A DNA stretch of 64,000 bases from Komagataeibacter oboediens (GTDB lineage Bacteria; Pseudomonadota; Alphaproteobacteria; Acetobacterales; Acetobacteraceae). The DNA lies in contig NZ_NKTX01000011.1 in NCBI RefSeq assembly GCF_003207815.1, forward strand, positions 1-64,000. Direction: 5' to 3'. Each line of letters begins with the position of its first letter. Position 1 is the first letter of the stretch. Made by a program: the position numbers and the translations under genes. Shown piece by piece: positions 1 through 8,173 of the stretch. The notes beneath the pieces were generated by a model. It was not told the origin of the DNA and made no database searches. It saw only the letters and a program-made list of their open reading frames with translations.

Positions 1-147
1 CGAAGCACCTCAAGAAGTTTCCTCAGCGCCGCCGGTGAATGGGGATATAGGTCCCACTCCCCATACCGTCAATCATAAAAATGCAAAAAAACGAAAACCA
101 TCACACGCCAAAACCCAAAAACCACAGAAAACCGGCAATTTCGGGTT
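1..147. other. Left-edge stretch, no gene assigned
   Basis: I can support no gene here. Two plus-strand frames that enter from the left stop at 36-38 and 76-78, so the last codons of a gene lying outside the window are possible but not recognisable. Bases 60-150 are noticeably A-rich compared with the rest of the window, as expected of an intergenic spacer downstream of the DUF192 gene. Confidence 0.3.
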
Positions 148-660
148 TCACTTAGGGGACGACCCGGTATTCAGAACAACCGAATCCACGCGGTCACCCA
201 CGACGATTCCCAATTTTTCGGTAATACCCGCCTGCAGTTCCAGCGTAGCGCGCACGCGGCCATGGCTGCTGATGCGCGCGAGGCTGAGCGGCACGGCATT
301 TTCCACGATCGAAGACACGCGGTTATCCGGGCCGATAAAAACGATATCGAGCGACGCCTGCGTATGCTGCATCCACATGTCGCTCTGACGCGGGAAGGGC
401 CAGACAAAGATCATGCCGCCATCAGCGGGAACGGACGGACGGTACATCTCGCCCACCTGCTGCTCCCGCGGGGTCATGGCCTTTTCCACGGTGAACACAT
501 GCCTGACGCCATCAGCTGATGTAATGGTCAGCGGCACCGTTGGCAGCGCGGCCTGCGCGTGGGTCGGTTCCCCCGTTTCTTCCGCTGCCATGACGGGAAC
601 GGATACGGCGGCCATACATGCGGCCAGGGCCAGCCACCGGCCTGCCTTGAAGGACATCAT
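148..660 (-). CDS. DUF192 family secreted protein
   Basis: A 170-residue protein with an N-terminal signal peptide (hydrophobic stretch about residues 7-25, cleavage after VMA), so probably periplasmic. The rest matches the DUF192 fold: a region around 50-75 reading VEKAMTPREQQVGEMYR, then MIFVWPFPRQSDMWMQHT and LDIVFIGPDNRV, the usual order of conserved blocks. DUF192 proteins have no firmly established reaction. It is followed on the same strand by nothing recognisable, and the MBL-fold gene lies 36 bases upstream, so the two may be cotranscribed. Two adjacent ATG codons (660 and 657) could start it. Confidence 0.85.
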   Translation of the reverse strand: MMSFKAGRWLALAACMAAVSVPVMAAEETGEPTHAQAALPTVPLTITSADGVRHVFTVEKAMTPREQQVGEMYRPSVPADGGMIFVWPFPRQSDMWMQHTQASLDIVFIGPDNRVSSIVENAVPLSLARISSHGRVRATLELQAGITEKLGIVVGDRVDSVVLNTGSSPK

Positions 661-696
661 AAGCGAATTCTCTCCTGCACCCTTAATATCTACCTG

Positions 697-1356
697 TCAG
701 TTCAGGAAGGGATTGCCCTTCCGTTCCGCGCCGATTGTCGTAGCGGGACCATGACCGGGCAGGATCGTGACATCATCACCCAGCGGAAGCAATTCCCGCC
801 GTATGGCTTCGATCAGCTGGTCATGATTTCCATAAGGAAAATCCGTGCGCCCCACCCCGCCCCGGAACAGGGTATCACCCACGAAGGCGAAGCGGGATTC
901 AGGATCATGGAAAATGACATGGCCGGGGGTATGGCCGGGGACATGGCGCACCTCGAACCGATGTCCCAGCGCGTCCAGTATCTCGCCATGTTCCACAAAC
1001 CTGTCCGGGCGCACGTTTTCCAACCCGCTCAGGCCAAACAGGGCGGCCTGCCGGGTGATGGAGGACAGCAGCGCGTCATCCGCCCGATCCGGCCCGATCA
1101 CCGGCACCGGGGCATCCTGCCGCGCGGACAGGTCGCGCCGCAGCGCATCCGCCCCGCCCGCATGATCCAGATGGCCATGGGTCAGCCAGATAGCGTCAAC
1201 CGACAGTCCCTTCTCCGTAATAAACGCCATGATGCGCGGCACGTCACCACCGGGATCGACCACGACCGCATGACGCGTGTCCGGGTTCCATAAAATGGAA
1301 CAGTTCTGACCGAAGGCGGTGACGGGCACGATTTCAAGGGAAAGAGGTGTCGGCAT
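697..1356 (-). CDS. MBL-fold metallo-hydrolase (glyoxalase II-like)
   Basis: A 219-residue metallo-beta-lactamase-fold hydrolase of the YcbL/glyoxalase II-like group. The metal-binding motif THGHLDH sits at residues 59-65, followed by GHTPGH, GDTLFRGGVGRTD and the C-terminal PGHGPATT, which together supply the His/Asp ligands of a dinuclear site. It lacks the extra C-terminal helical domain of true glyoxalase II, so the substrate is likely a small thioester or related compound but cannot be named. An upstream in-frame ATG at 1407 exists but would place 17 unconserved residues on the front and run into the terminator of the next gene, so 1356 is preferred. Confidence 0.88.
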   Translation of the reverse strand: MPTPLSLEIVPVTAFGQNCSILWNPDTRHAVVVDPGGDVPRIMAFITEKGLSVDAIWLTHGHLDHAGGADALRRDLSARQDAPVPVIGPDRADDALLSSITRQAALFGLSGLENVRPDRFVEHGEILDALGHRFEVRHVPGHTPGHVIFHDPESRFAFVGDTLFRGGVGRTDFPYGNHDQLIEAIRRELLPLGDDVTILPGHGPATTIGAERKGNPFLN

Positions 1357-1374
1357 GCGCGGAACCCTACATAT

Positions 1375-1405
1375 AAAAAAAGCGCCCCACGTTACCGCGG
1401 GGCGC
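1375..1405 (-). terminator. Rho-independent terminator of the baeRF-like gene
   Basis: Perfect 7-bp stem GCGCCCC/GGGGCGC (1382-1388 with 1399-1405) with a 10-base loop, followed on the minus strand by seven T (1375-1381). It lies 21 bases past the stop of the gene at 1426-1806 and separates it from the MBL-fold gene. Confidence 0.8.
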
Positions 1406-1425
1406 ATCAGACGACCAGTCGCCGC

Positions 1426-1806
1426 TCAGCCCGCGTTGGGCAGGCGCCAGCCGGTAGCCGGAATGTCGAAATGCCCGGCCAGTTCGTGGTCGGGGGTGTT
1501 GGTCAGGTCTCGCTCCAGCTCCTTGACCACCAGCGGACGGACATGCACGTCCAGATGCGTGCGGATCTGGTGCATGACATCACCGGGGGCCGCGATCGCA
1601 ATGGCCGGTGCCTTCTGCTGGCGCACGGCCGTGTTCAGGAATTCGGCGATGACCTTGCCGTAAGCGCCATTGCGCGGGGCGTCCATGCCCTTTGCATCGT
1701 CGCTCTTGAGGTGTTCGAACGTCGCAAGTCCATGTTCGCCATGCTTCAGGATACGGGCATGAATGTTATCGGCAACAACATACCAGGCAGGATCGACATA
1801 ACTCAT
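1426..1806 (-). CDS. Host attachment / baeRF-like protein
   Basis: A 126-residue protein resembling the 'host attachment' family, which later comparative work relates to bacterial and archaeal eRF1-like (baeRF) proteins. Visible blocks are the N-terminal strand WYVVADNIHARIL, the middle KAPAIAIAAPGDVMHQIRTHLD and the C-terminal VVKELERDLTNTPDHELAGHF, which is the characteristic signature. No signal peptide, so probably cytosolic. Monocistronic: it has its own terminator and diverges from xdhC across a 129-base gap. A role in ribosome rescue or host binding is family-level inference only; the sequence shows no catalytic motif. Confidence 0.75.
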   Translation of the reverse strand: MSYVDPAWYVVADNIHARILKHGEHGLATFEHLKSDDAKGMDAPRNGAYGKVIAEFLNTAVRQQKAPAIAIAAPGDVMHQIRTHLDVHVRPLVVKELERDLTNTPDHELAGHFDIPATGWRLPNAG

Positions 1807-1935
1807 TTATATATTACTCCATTCATGCGCGCCCCACGTCGGGGTGCCCCAATGTTGTGACAATATATGGGGGGGCCGCCCACGCATGTCCACCGGCTGG
1901 TGCGTATGTATGCGTGCTGATAGAGTAGTCCTGCT

Positions 1936-3024
1936 ATGACACAGGTTTCATCCACGCGGGATCCCCTGGATCTCCTGATCGAATGGGCGCGGGCGGGCCA
2001 GCCCTGCGCTCTGGCGACCGTCACCTCGACATGGGGCAGTTCCCCCCGACCCGCCGGCAGCATGATGGCGGTCTGCGCCAATGGCCGCATCGAGGGATCG
2101 GTCAGCGGCGGCTGCGTTGAAGGCGCGGTGATCGAGGAAGCAAGGGGGGTCATGGATACGGGACATCCCGCAGCCCTGTCCTATGGCGTATCAAGTGACG
2201 ATGCATGGGCGGTCGGGCTTGCCTGTGGCGGTCTGCTGGATGTGTATGTCGCCGCCGTGCGCACACCGGCCCACCCGCAGGGCACGCTGGATCTGGCCAT
2301 GCTGGAAACCGTGGCGGAAAAACGCCGCGCCCGTGTGCCGGTCATAGTAGCGACGGATATGGCGACAGGCGCGTCACGCCTGCTGTACCGCACGGATGCC
2401 GCACCGGGTGGCGACACGTCGTGCGATCTGGACGCCCGTCTTGCCGCCCGTGCGCAGGAAGTCTTTGAAACGGGCCGCAGCCTGCGGCTGGAAGATGCGA
2501 ACGGGCAGGCCCTGTGGTTCCTGCACCTTATTCCCATGCCACCACGCCTGCTGATTGCGGGGGCCGTGCATATCGCGCAGGTGCTGGCCCCCATGGCGCA
2601 GACCACGGGATTCAGCGTGACCGTGATCGATCCCCGGACGCAGCTGGCGACACCCGAACGCTTTCCCGGCATCACGCTGGAAACCGACTGGCCGGATGAG
2701 ACACTGGCGCGGCTGGGGGTGGATAACCAGACCGCCATCGTGACCCTGACCCATGATGCCAAGCTGGATGATCCCACCCTGCATTACGCCCTGAATGGCG
2801 ACGCCTTCTATATAGGTGCGCTGGGATCACGCAAAACACAGGCATCCCGCGTGGAGCGACTGCGCGAGGCCGGATTTTCGGAAGCGCAGATCGCCCGCAT
2901 CCATGGCCCCGTGGGTCTGGCCATCGGGGCCGTAGGAGCTGCGGAAATCGCTCTGTCGATTCTGGCTGAAATCGTGGCCGTGCGGCACAACAGGCCGCTG
3001 GGGCGGGTTTCGGGCTGGTCATGA
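1936..3024 (+). CDS. XdhC/CoxI family molybdenum-enzyme maturation protein
   Basis: A 362-residue XdhC-family protein. The N-terminal XdhC/CoxI domain (about 12-80) contains VTSTWGSSPRPAGSMM and GSVSGGCVEGAV; the C-terminal Rossmann-like domain (about 205-345) begins LLIAGAVHIAQVL and ends near GPVGLAIGAVGAAEIALSI. XdhC proteins bind and sulfurate the molybdenum cofactor and insert it into xanthine-dehydrogenase-type enzymes. The stop overlaps the start of the MocA-like gene by four bases (ATGA), so the two are translationally coupled. No molybdoenzyme is encoded in the window, so the client is elsewhere; in acetic acid bacteria a molybdenum-containing aldehyde dehydrogenase is a plausible client (inference). 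Confidence 0.92.
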   Translation: MTQVSSTRDPLDLLIEWARAGQPCALATVTSTWGSSPRPAGSMMAVCANGRIEGSVSGGCVEGAVIEEARGVMDTGHPAALSYGVSSDDAWAVGLACGGLLDVYVAAVRTPAHPQGTLDLAMLETVAEKRRARVPVIVATDMATGASRLLYRTDAAPGGDTSCDLDARLAARAQEVFETGRSLRLEDANGQALWFLHLIPMPPRLLIAGAVHIAQVLAPMAQTTGFSVTVIDPRTQLATPERFPGITLETDWPDETLARLGVDNQTAIVTLTHDAKLDDPTLHYALNGDAFYIGALGSRKTQASRVERLREAGFSEAQIARIHGPVGLAIGAVGAAEIALSILAEIVAVRHNRPLGRVSGWS

Positions 3025-3659
3025 CGCAGGACGGACCGTCCGTCGCGGCCATCGTGCTGGCGGCGGGCAGTTCCAGCCGCACATACCCCATGCACAAGCT
3101 GCTGGCGCCGGATGCCACCGGCCTGCCCATGATCGCCCGTACCCTGCGTGCCGTAACCGCAAGTCGGGCCAGCCCATTGACTGTCGTCCTGGGACACCGC
3201 GCAGCCGAGATCAGGACCGCGGCATTAACGGATAGGCAGGCCGGCTGCACACCCCGGTTCGTCACCGCGCCGGATCATGCATGCGGCCTGTCGCGGACAC
3301 TGGCCGCGGGCGTCCGCGCAGCCAGCGCCCATCCGGGTGTTGCAGGCGCGCTGGTCTGCCTGGGGGACATGCCACTGATCGACACGGCCCTGATTGACCG
3401 CATGATCGAAACCTTCCTCGCTCACCCCGACCGTCCTGGCGTCATGCCCATGCATGACGGCAGGCGCGGCAACCCCATACTGTGGAGCCGGGCCCTGTTC
3501 CCTGCCCTTCTGGCCCTTACGGGAGATCAGGGAGCACGCCATCTGCTGCACCGGCATGAAACCACGATGCTGCAGGTGGCGGCCGGGCCGGAAATCGCGG
3601 CGGACTTCGACACCCCGGCCCGACTGGCGGACTTCGCACGGTGTTTTACAGACGGTTGA
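3021..3659 (+). CDS. MobA/MocA-like molybdenum cofactor nucleotidyltransferase
   Basis: A 212-residue NTP-transferase-fold protein. The nucleotide-binding start VLAAGSSSRTYPMHKLL (about 12-28) matches the LAAGxSxRxGxxKLL pattern of MocA, except that the usual glycine after the arginine is replaced. LGDMPLID (about 114-121) is the metal-binding acidic loop. MocA transfers CMP from CTP to molybdopterin to make the cytosine-dinucleotide cofactor of hydroxylase-type enzymes; the pairing with XdhC makes that role likely here. Start overlaps the xdhC stop by four bases. Confidence 0.85.
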   Translation: MTQDGPSVAAIVLAAGSSSRTYPMHKLLAPDATGLPMIARTLRAVTASRASPLTVVLGHRAAEIRTAALTDRQAGCTPRFVTAPDHACGLSRTLAAGVRAASAHPGVAGALVCLGDMPLIDTALIDRMIETFLAHPDRPGVMPMHDGRRGNPILWSRALFPALLALTGDQGARHLLHRHETTMLQVAAGPEIAADFDTPARLADFARCFTDG

Positions 3660-3738
3660 CCTCAGCCCCCACCGGCGCAAAGAGAGAGTGCAGGACATGC
3701 GGCCATCCGCATGCCTGCCAACCAACCAGGATCAAGAC

Positions 3739-4089
3739 ATGAGCAAGATTATCCGCACCGAGCCCAACGCCATCCTGTCCAAGGTGGTGGAATATCATGG
3801 TTTCCTGTTCACGCAGGGATTCGTGGCCCGCGACCTGTCCGCCGACATCACGGCACAGACCAAGGACATCCTGGCCCAGATCGACGAAGCACTGGAACTG
3901 CATGGCACCGACAATACCCGCCTGCTGCAGGCCCAGATCTGGCTGAAGGACATCAACGACCGTGACGCGCTGAACGCCGTCTGGGGGCCGTGGCTGCCCA
4001 AGGGTGGCGCACCCGCGCGCGCCTGCATCGAAGCCAAGATGGCCCACCCTGACGTACTGGTCGAGATCATGGTGATCGCCACCAAATAA
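3739..4089 (+). CDS. RidA family protein
   Basis: A 116-residue YjgF/RidA-type protein: small, single-domain, with the block PARACIEAKMAHPDVLVEIMVIA near the C terminus split as PARACIEA and VLVEIMVIA, containing the arginine that binds the carboxylate of the imine or enamine substrate. Family members deaminate reactive 2-aminoacrylate-type intermediates. The start chosen is the ATG at 3739, which begins right at the family N terminus. It follows the MocA-like gene by 79 bases and may share its transcript. Confidence 0.88.
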   Translation: MSKIIRTEPNAILSKVVEYHGFLFTQGFVARDLSADITAQTKDILAQIDEALELHGTDNTRLLQAQIWLKDINDRDALNAVWGPWLPKGGAPARACIEAKMAHPDVLVEIMVIATK

Positions 4090-4099
4090 GGCGACCGGC

Positions 4100-4151
4100 A
4101 AGCGGGAAAGCATGTCGATAAACATGTCACATTTTTGCAACTTTCCCGCTT
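4100..4151. repeat. Inverted repeat downstream of ridA
   Basis: Perfect 11-bp arms AAGCGGGAAAG (4100-4110) and CTTTCCCGCTT (4141-4151), with an inner CATGT/ACATG pair that could extend the stem. It begins 10 bases past the ridA stop and probably ends that transcript, although a clean T-run is missing. The rest of the gap up to 4410 is AT-rich (especially 4235-4285) and likely carries the promoter of the CHAP-domain gene. Confidence 0.55.
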
Positions 4152-4410
4152 CCCGAGAATCATTCTGCTTCTGTTCCCCCTCCCGGTTTTCCTCACCTAA
4201 GCGGCTGAAAAAGAGGGGCTGACCGGTCCGGTTAGAGAATATATTCCTATTTTTTATTTGAGATTAAGTTTTTAATTGAAATATGCGGTGTTGCTGTTCA
4301 TCCGTCACAGCTCAGGCTTGTCAGAGTTGCAGAGGGCTTGCTACTCCGATGAACACGATGTGAGCGGGTCATCAAGGAATCACCCCAAGGTGGTGGAGAG
4401 ATTGCGGAAA

Positions 4411-5157
4411 ATGTGGATCAGAAACCTGAAGCGTGGCGTTTTGCTTTCCGTTCTCAGTGCTACGTTCGGATTCATGTTTTCAGAACAGGGCAATGCAGCA
4501 ACCAGGCGCACTGTCAGCCATGTGCATCCTGTCGCGCATCATACCGTAAGCCACCACGTCAGTTCCCGCCACACCACGCACGAACGCGGACACGTCATTC
4601 AGTGCGTGGCCTTCGCCAAGGCGGCATCGGATGTCGAAATCCGCGGCAACGCGGTTGACTGGTGGTACAAGGCTGCCGGACGGTATGCCCGTGGCAACGC
4701 GCCGGAAGAAGGCAGTGTCCTGAATTTCCGTGGCACCCGCCGCATGCCACTGGGTCATGTGGCCGTGGTGCGTCAGGTCGTCAACAGCCGCACCATTGTC
4801 ATTGATCAGTCCCACTGGGGCCAGCGTGGGATCAGCCGGGATGTTCCGGTGATCGACGTCTCTCCCAACAATGACTGGTCGGCCGTGCGCGTGGCGCTGA
4901 ACAGCCATAACGGCGCGTTTGGCAGCATTTATCCGACCTACGGCTTCATCTATGCCCGGCCGGACACGACATCAAACATGATGCTGAGCGCATACCAGAA
5001 GGCCGTGCGTAACCCGCCGGTCATGTCGCAGGTCCAGCCCTTTGGCCGTGCACGCCACAACAGCACCGAAGTTGCGGAAGCACCCGAAGGCATTGCCGGT
5101 CGCGCATCTTCCTCCCTTGCGTATACGGATGACGCGCCGAACCGTTCCGTGCGGTAA
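4411..5157 (+). CDS. Secreted CHAP-domain protein
   Basis: A 248-residue exported protein with a signal peptide (residues 1-30, ending NAA), a His/Ser/Thr-rich linker (31-60) and a CHAP-type cysteine peptidase/amidase domain. The catalytic cysteine is in IQCVAFAK (Cys65) and the histidine in LGHVAVV (His116), followed by IDQSHW and a C-terminal YPTYGFIYAR. Such domains cut peptidoglycan cross-links or stem peptides. The start at 4411 follows a GGAGAG box and gives a normal signal peptide; an ATG upstream at 4276 would add 45 unconserved residues. Convergent with rlmH. Confidence 0.85.
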   Translation: MWIRNLKRGVLLSVLSATFGFMFSEQGNAATRRTVSHVHPVAHHTVSHHVSSRHTTHERGHVIQCVAFAKAASDVEIRGNAVDWWYKAAGRYARGNAPEEGSVLNFRGTRRMPLGHVAVVRQVVNSRTIVIDQSHWGQRGISRDVPVIDVSPNNDWSAVRVALNSHNGAFGSIYPTYGFIYARPDTTSNMMLSAYQKAVRNPPVMSQVQPFGRARHNSTEVAEAPEGIAGRASSSLAYTDDAPNRSVR

Positions 5158-5187
5158 TCAGATAACAGCCGTGCTGGCCCCCTATGA

Positions 5188-5646
5188 TCAGGGCCGTCCG
5201 GCACGATGGTAGGGATGGCCCGCCGAAATGGCGCGGGCACGGTACAGCTGTTCCGCCAACATGCCACGCACCAGCATGTGCGGCCACGTCATTTTCCCCA
5301 GTGAAAGCGTATGGTCGGCACGCTGCACCACGGCAGCATCCAGCCCTTCCGCCCCACCAATGACAAAACACAGGGGACGCGGGGTTTCGACCCACCGCTC
5401 CACTGCACGTGAGAAAGCCAGACTGTCATACGTCCGGCCCCCCTCATCCATCGCCACGACAATCGCACGATCAGGCAGGGTGGCCAGAATGGCCTGTCCT
5501 TCCCGGCGCTTGATTTCATTGGGGGCGCCGCGCCCTTCGGGCAGTTCCACCAGCTTGATACGCGGCGAAAGCCGGTTGGCATAACGGTCAAACAGATCGC
5601 GTTCCACCCGGTCCTTCATGCGTCCGACGGCAATCAGATGAAACAC
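5188..5646 (-). CDS. rlmH: 23S rRNA (pseudouridine1915-N3)-methyltransferase RlmH
   Basis: A 152-residue SPOUT-class methyltransferase of normal family length. The SAM-binding knot is visible as FVIGGAEGLD (about 94-103), and the conserved tail reads LGKMTWPHMLVRGMLAEQLYRA, with HPYHR at the end. It methylates N3 of pseudouridine 1915 in helix 69 of 23S rRNA. It is the last gene of a proA-nadD-rsfS-rlmH run, three bases after rsfS. Confidence 0.97.
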   Translation of the reverse strand: MFHLIAVGRMKDRVERDLFDRYANRLSPRIKLVELPEGRGAPNEIKRREGQAILATLPDRAIVVAMDEGGRTYDSLAFSRAVERWVETPRPLCFVIGGAEGLDAAVVQRADHTLSLGKMTWPHMLVRGMLAEQLYRARAISAGHPYHRAGRP

Positions 5647-5649
5647 CGC

Positions 5650-6282
5650 TCATTCCACCGGTGTCGCTGGCGCCTCCGGCGGGACATCCAGATCCGCCCC
5701 CCACATCCGTTCCAGACCATACAGCGCACGCGCTTCCGCCTTGAACAGATGGACGACAATATCCCCGGCATCCAGCAGTACCCAGTCGGACCCGCTCGCC
5801 CCTTCGGTGCGCACGCGCTTATGCCCGACTTCGCCCAGCTTGCGGTCGATATGGGCGGCCATGGCCGCGATCTGCCGATCCGCTATGCCTGTCGCGATAA
5901 CCATCCGGTCCGCGAAGGACGCGCGGCCCGTCAGGTCGATGACCACGATATCTTCGGCCTTGTCATCTTCCAGACTGGTCGTAATGATGTCCAGAAACTG
6001 TTCCACACGGGGATCGGCCTCCCGTGTTTCGGTGGATACCGGGCCAGCCACGGCGGCCTTCTTGCGCGGCGTGCCCGGCACCTGGACGGCACTGCCCAAT
6101 GACGCCGCGTTGACGCGTGGCTGTCCCGCGGAAAGGGTGCTGCCGGTCCGGCGCGTGGCGCCACTCTCGGCTGAAGGCTTTCTGGTTATGGCTGTTACTC
6201 CCGTCGGCGGCCGGAACCGGCCTGCAATGCACGTATTTGTGTTGCTGATATAGCGTTCTGCGGCGCGGGAAGAAAGACCCAT
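5650..6282 (-). CDS. rsfS: Ribosomal silencing factor RsfS
   Basis: The C-terminal half (from about residue 95) is a clear RsfS/DUF143 domain: FLDIITTSLEDDKAEDIVVI, FADRMVIATG, HIDRKLGEVG and SDWVLLDAGDIVVHLF. RsfS binds L14 on the 50S subunit and blocks subunit joining. The N terminus is uncertain: ATG at 6282 gives 210 residues and overlaps the nadD coding sequence by 88 bases, and a GTG at 6297 would be slightly longer. The first ~90 residues are low-complexity and not conserved, so a later TTG or GTG start inside this region is possible. Confidence 0.9.
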   Translation of the reverse strand: MGLSSRAAERYISNTNTCIAGRFRPPTGVTAITRKPSAESGATRRTGSTLSAGQPRVNAASLGSAVQVPGTPRKKAAVAGPVSTETREADPRVEQFLDIITTSLEDDKAEDIVVIDLTGRASFADRMVIATGIADRQIAAMAAHIDRKLGEVGHKRVRTEGASGSDWVLLDAGDIVVHLFKAEARALYGLERMWGADLDVPPEAPATPVE

Positions 6283-6788
6283 GCCGGTGGCCTGCACGTT
6301 GCCAGTATTCCCGCCTGCCGCGCCGGACGCCGCCAGCGCGCAAGTCTGCGGGCAATCTGCCCATGCAATGCGGCAGGATTATAGCCGGGTCGCGGCAGAA
6401 TCGCGAGCGGAACCATACGCACGATATCCTGCCACCGCCGCCACCGCCCCATCTGTGCCAGCCCGTCCGCGCCCATCAGCCAGACAAAATGCACATGCGG
6501 GAAAAGCCGCTTCAGGCGCCGCAGCGTATCGACGGTATAGCGCGTGCCGATGCGGCTTTCGATATCGGTGGCCAGCAGCCTGCGTCCCCGCACACCACGG
6601 ATACGCTGCCACACCAGCGCCAGCCGTTGCGACAGCGGGGCCATGCCCGCCACCGGCTTGAGCGGATTCCCCGGCGAGACAAGGAACCACACCTGATCCA
6701 GTTCAAGCTGGCGCAGGGCCCGGCAGGCAAGCTGGATGTGGCCTTCATGCACCGGGTTGAATGACCCCCCCAGCAGGCCGACCCGCAT
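6195..6788 (-). CDS. nadD: Nicotinate-nucleotide adenylyltransferase
   Basis: A 197-residue NadD. The nucleotidyltransferase signature GGSFNPVHEGH is at residues 7-17 and the second motif ISATQIR is close to the C terminus; both bind ATP. It makes nicotinate adenine dinucleotide in NAD synthesis, the step before the NadE encoded at 31614-33674. ATG 6788 is chosen because it places the first beta strand (MRVGLLGG) at the N terminus; the longer alternative begins with TTG at 6839, four bases from proA. Confidence 0.95.
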   Translation of the reverse strand: MRVGLLGGSFNPVHEGHIQLACRALRQLELDQVWFLVSPGNPLKPVAGMAPLSQRLALVWQRIRGVRGRRLLATDIESRIGTRYTVDTLRRLKRLFPHVHFVWLMGADGLAQMGRWRRWQDIVRMVPLAILPRPGYNPAALHGQIARRLARWRRPARQAGILATCRPPAWVFLPAPQNAISATQIRALQAGSGRRRE

Positions 6789-6842
6789 CCGTCGCCCATC
6801 CCCGCACACCGGCAGGACATCACCCACGTCCGTCGGCAAGGA

Positions 6843-8126
6843 TCAGGGCCGGACCTGTCCGGTGCCGATCACCTCGTACCGGTACGTTGTCAACTGCTCC
6901 AGCCCGACAGGGCCACGGGCATGGAAACGCCCGGTGGCGATACCGATTTCAGCACCGAATCCGAACTCGCCCCCATCGCAGAACTGGGTAGAGGCATTCC
7001 ACATGACCACCGCGCTGTCCGTCCCGTTCAGGAAGGTCACCGCCGCCGCTTCGTCTTCCGTCACGATCGCTTCGGTATGGGCGCTGCCATACCGCGCGAT
7101 ATGGGCCAGCGCATCTTCCACGCCATCCACCACACCAACAGACAGGACCGCATCCAGCCATTCGGTGGCAAAATCATCTTCCGTTGCGGCAGGCAGGTCG
7201 GGCACGATGTCACGCGCACGGGCGTCGGCACGGAAAGTGCAACCACGCGTGGCCAGATCCTCGATCAGGCCGGGCAGGATCTTTGGCGCAATCGCCTGAT
7301 CCACCAGCAACGTTTCCGTGGCGCCACAGATACCCGGACGGCGCAGCTTGGCGTTCAGCACGATACGCCGTGCCATTTCCAGATCCGCCGCCGCATGGAC
7401 ATACGTGTGACACAGCCCTTCGGCATGGGCCAGAACCGGTACACGCGCCTCGGCACAGACACGTTCAACCAGCGACTTGCCCCCACGGGGAATGATCAGG
7501 TCGATCAGGCCAGCCGCCCCCAGCATGGACGCCACATGGGCGCGGTCTGCATCGGGCGGGATCTGTACGCATTCGACCGGCAGGCCGGCCGCCTTCAATC
7601 CGGCCTGCATGGCGGCATGGATGACGCGCGCACTGTTCAGGCTGTCCGACCCACCGCGCAGGATCACGGCATTGCCGGACTTGATGCACAGGGCGGCGGC
7701 ATCGGCCCCCACATTGGGGCGGCTTTCGTAAATCATGCCAATCACGCCCACCGGGGTCGCGACACGGCGGATACGCAGGCCATTGGGCCGGTCCCATTCG
7801 GCCATGACGTGGCCAACCGGATCCGGCAGGCTGGCAACCTGTTCCAGCCCCTGCGCCATTGCCTCCACCCGGTCAGGATTGAGGGTCAGCCGGTCACGGA
7901 ATGCCGCAGCCCCGGTAAAGGCCGCCACATCACGCGCGTTGGCGGCCAGCAGTTCTGCCTGCGCGGCGCGCAGGGCGGATGCCGCGGCAGTCAGGGCCTT
8001 ATTGCGGGTTTCCGTCGTGCTGCGGGCCAGCATGCGGCCTGCCGCGCGTGCGGCGATGGCCATGGCGCGGATCACGTCCGGCTGCGGTGCATCAGCCCGC
8101 ATGGGGGTTGCAACAGCCTGATCCAT
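6843..8126 (-). CDS. proA: Glutamate-5-semialdehyde dehydrogenase
   Basis: A 427-residue ProA, the NADPH-dependent reductase that converts glutamyl phosphate to glutamate semialdehyde in proline synthesis. The catalytic cysteine lies in [10 protein letters not shown], with IYESRPNV and the glycine-rich IPRGGKSL upstream. The start at 8126 is preferred over an ATG at 8144 because a GGAG box lies nine bases ahead of it. proB is not present in the window; proC is at 18772-19608 on the other strand. Confidence 0.97.
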   Translation of the reverse strand: MDQAVATPMRADAPQPDVIRAMAIAARAAGRMLARSTTETRNKALTAAASALRAAQAELLAANARDVAAFTGAAAFRDRLTLNPDRVEAMAQGLEQVASLPDPVGHVMAEWDRPNGLRIRRVATPVGVIGMIYESRPNVGADAAALCIKSGNAVILRGGSDSLNSARVIHAAMQAGLKAAGLPVECVQIPPDADRAHVASMLGAAGLIDLIIPRGGKSLVERVCAEARVPVLAHAEGLCHTYVHAAADLEMARRIVLNAKLRRPGICGATETLLVDQAIAPKILPGLIEDLATRGCTFRADARARDIVPDLPAATEDDFATEWLDAVLSVGVVDGVEDALAHIARYGSAHTEAIVTEDEAAAVTFLNGTDSAVVMWNASTQFCDGGEFGFGAEIGIATGRFHARGPVGLEQLTTYRYEVIGTGQVRP

Positions 8127-8173
8127 GATCCGTAACTCCTTCATCCTGTCCCTGAACGGGCGATGTGCCCGTA

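Noticed and set aside
1-78. Possible end of a gene entering from the left
   Set aside because: Two frames stop at 38 and 78, but neither tail is recognisable, so no gene is claimed.
8156-8172. ACGGGC/GCCCGT hairpin between ychF and proA as a terminator
   Set aside because: Only six pairs and no T-run; it may be a minor pause or nothing.
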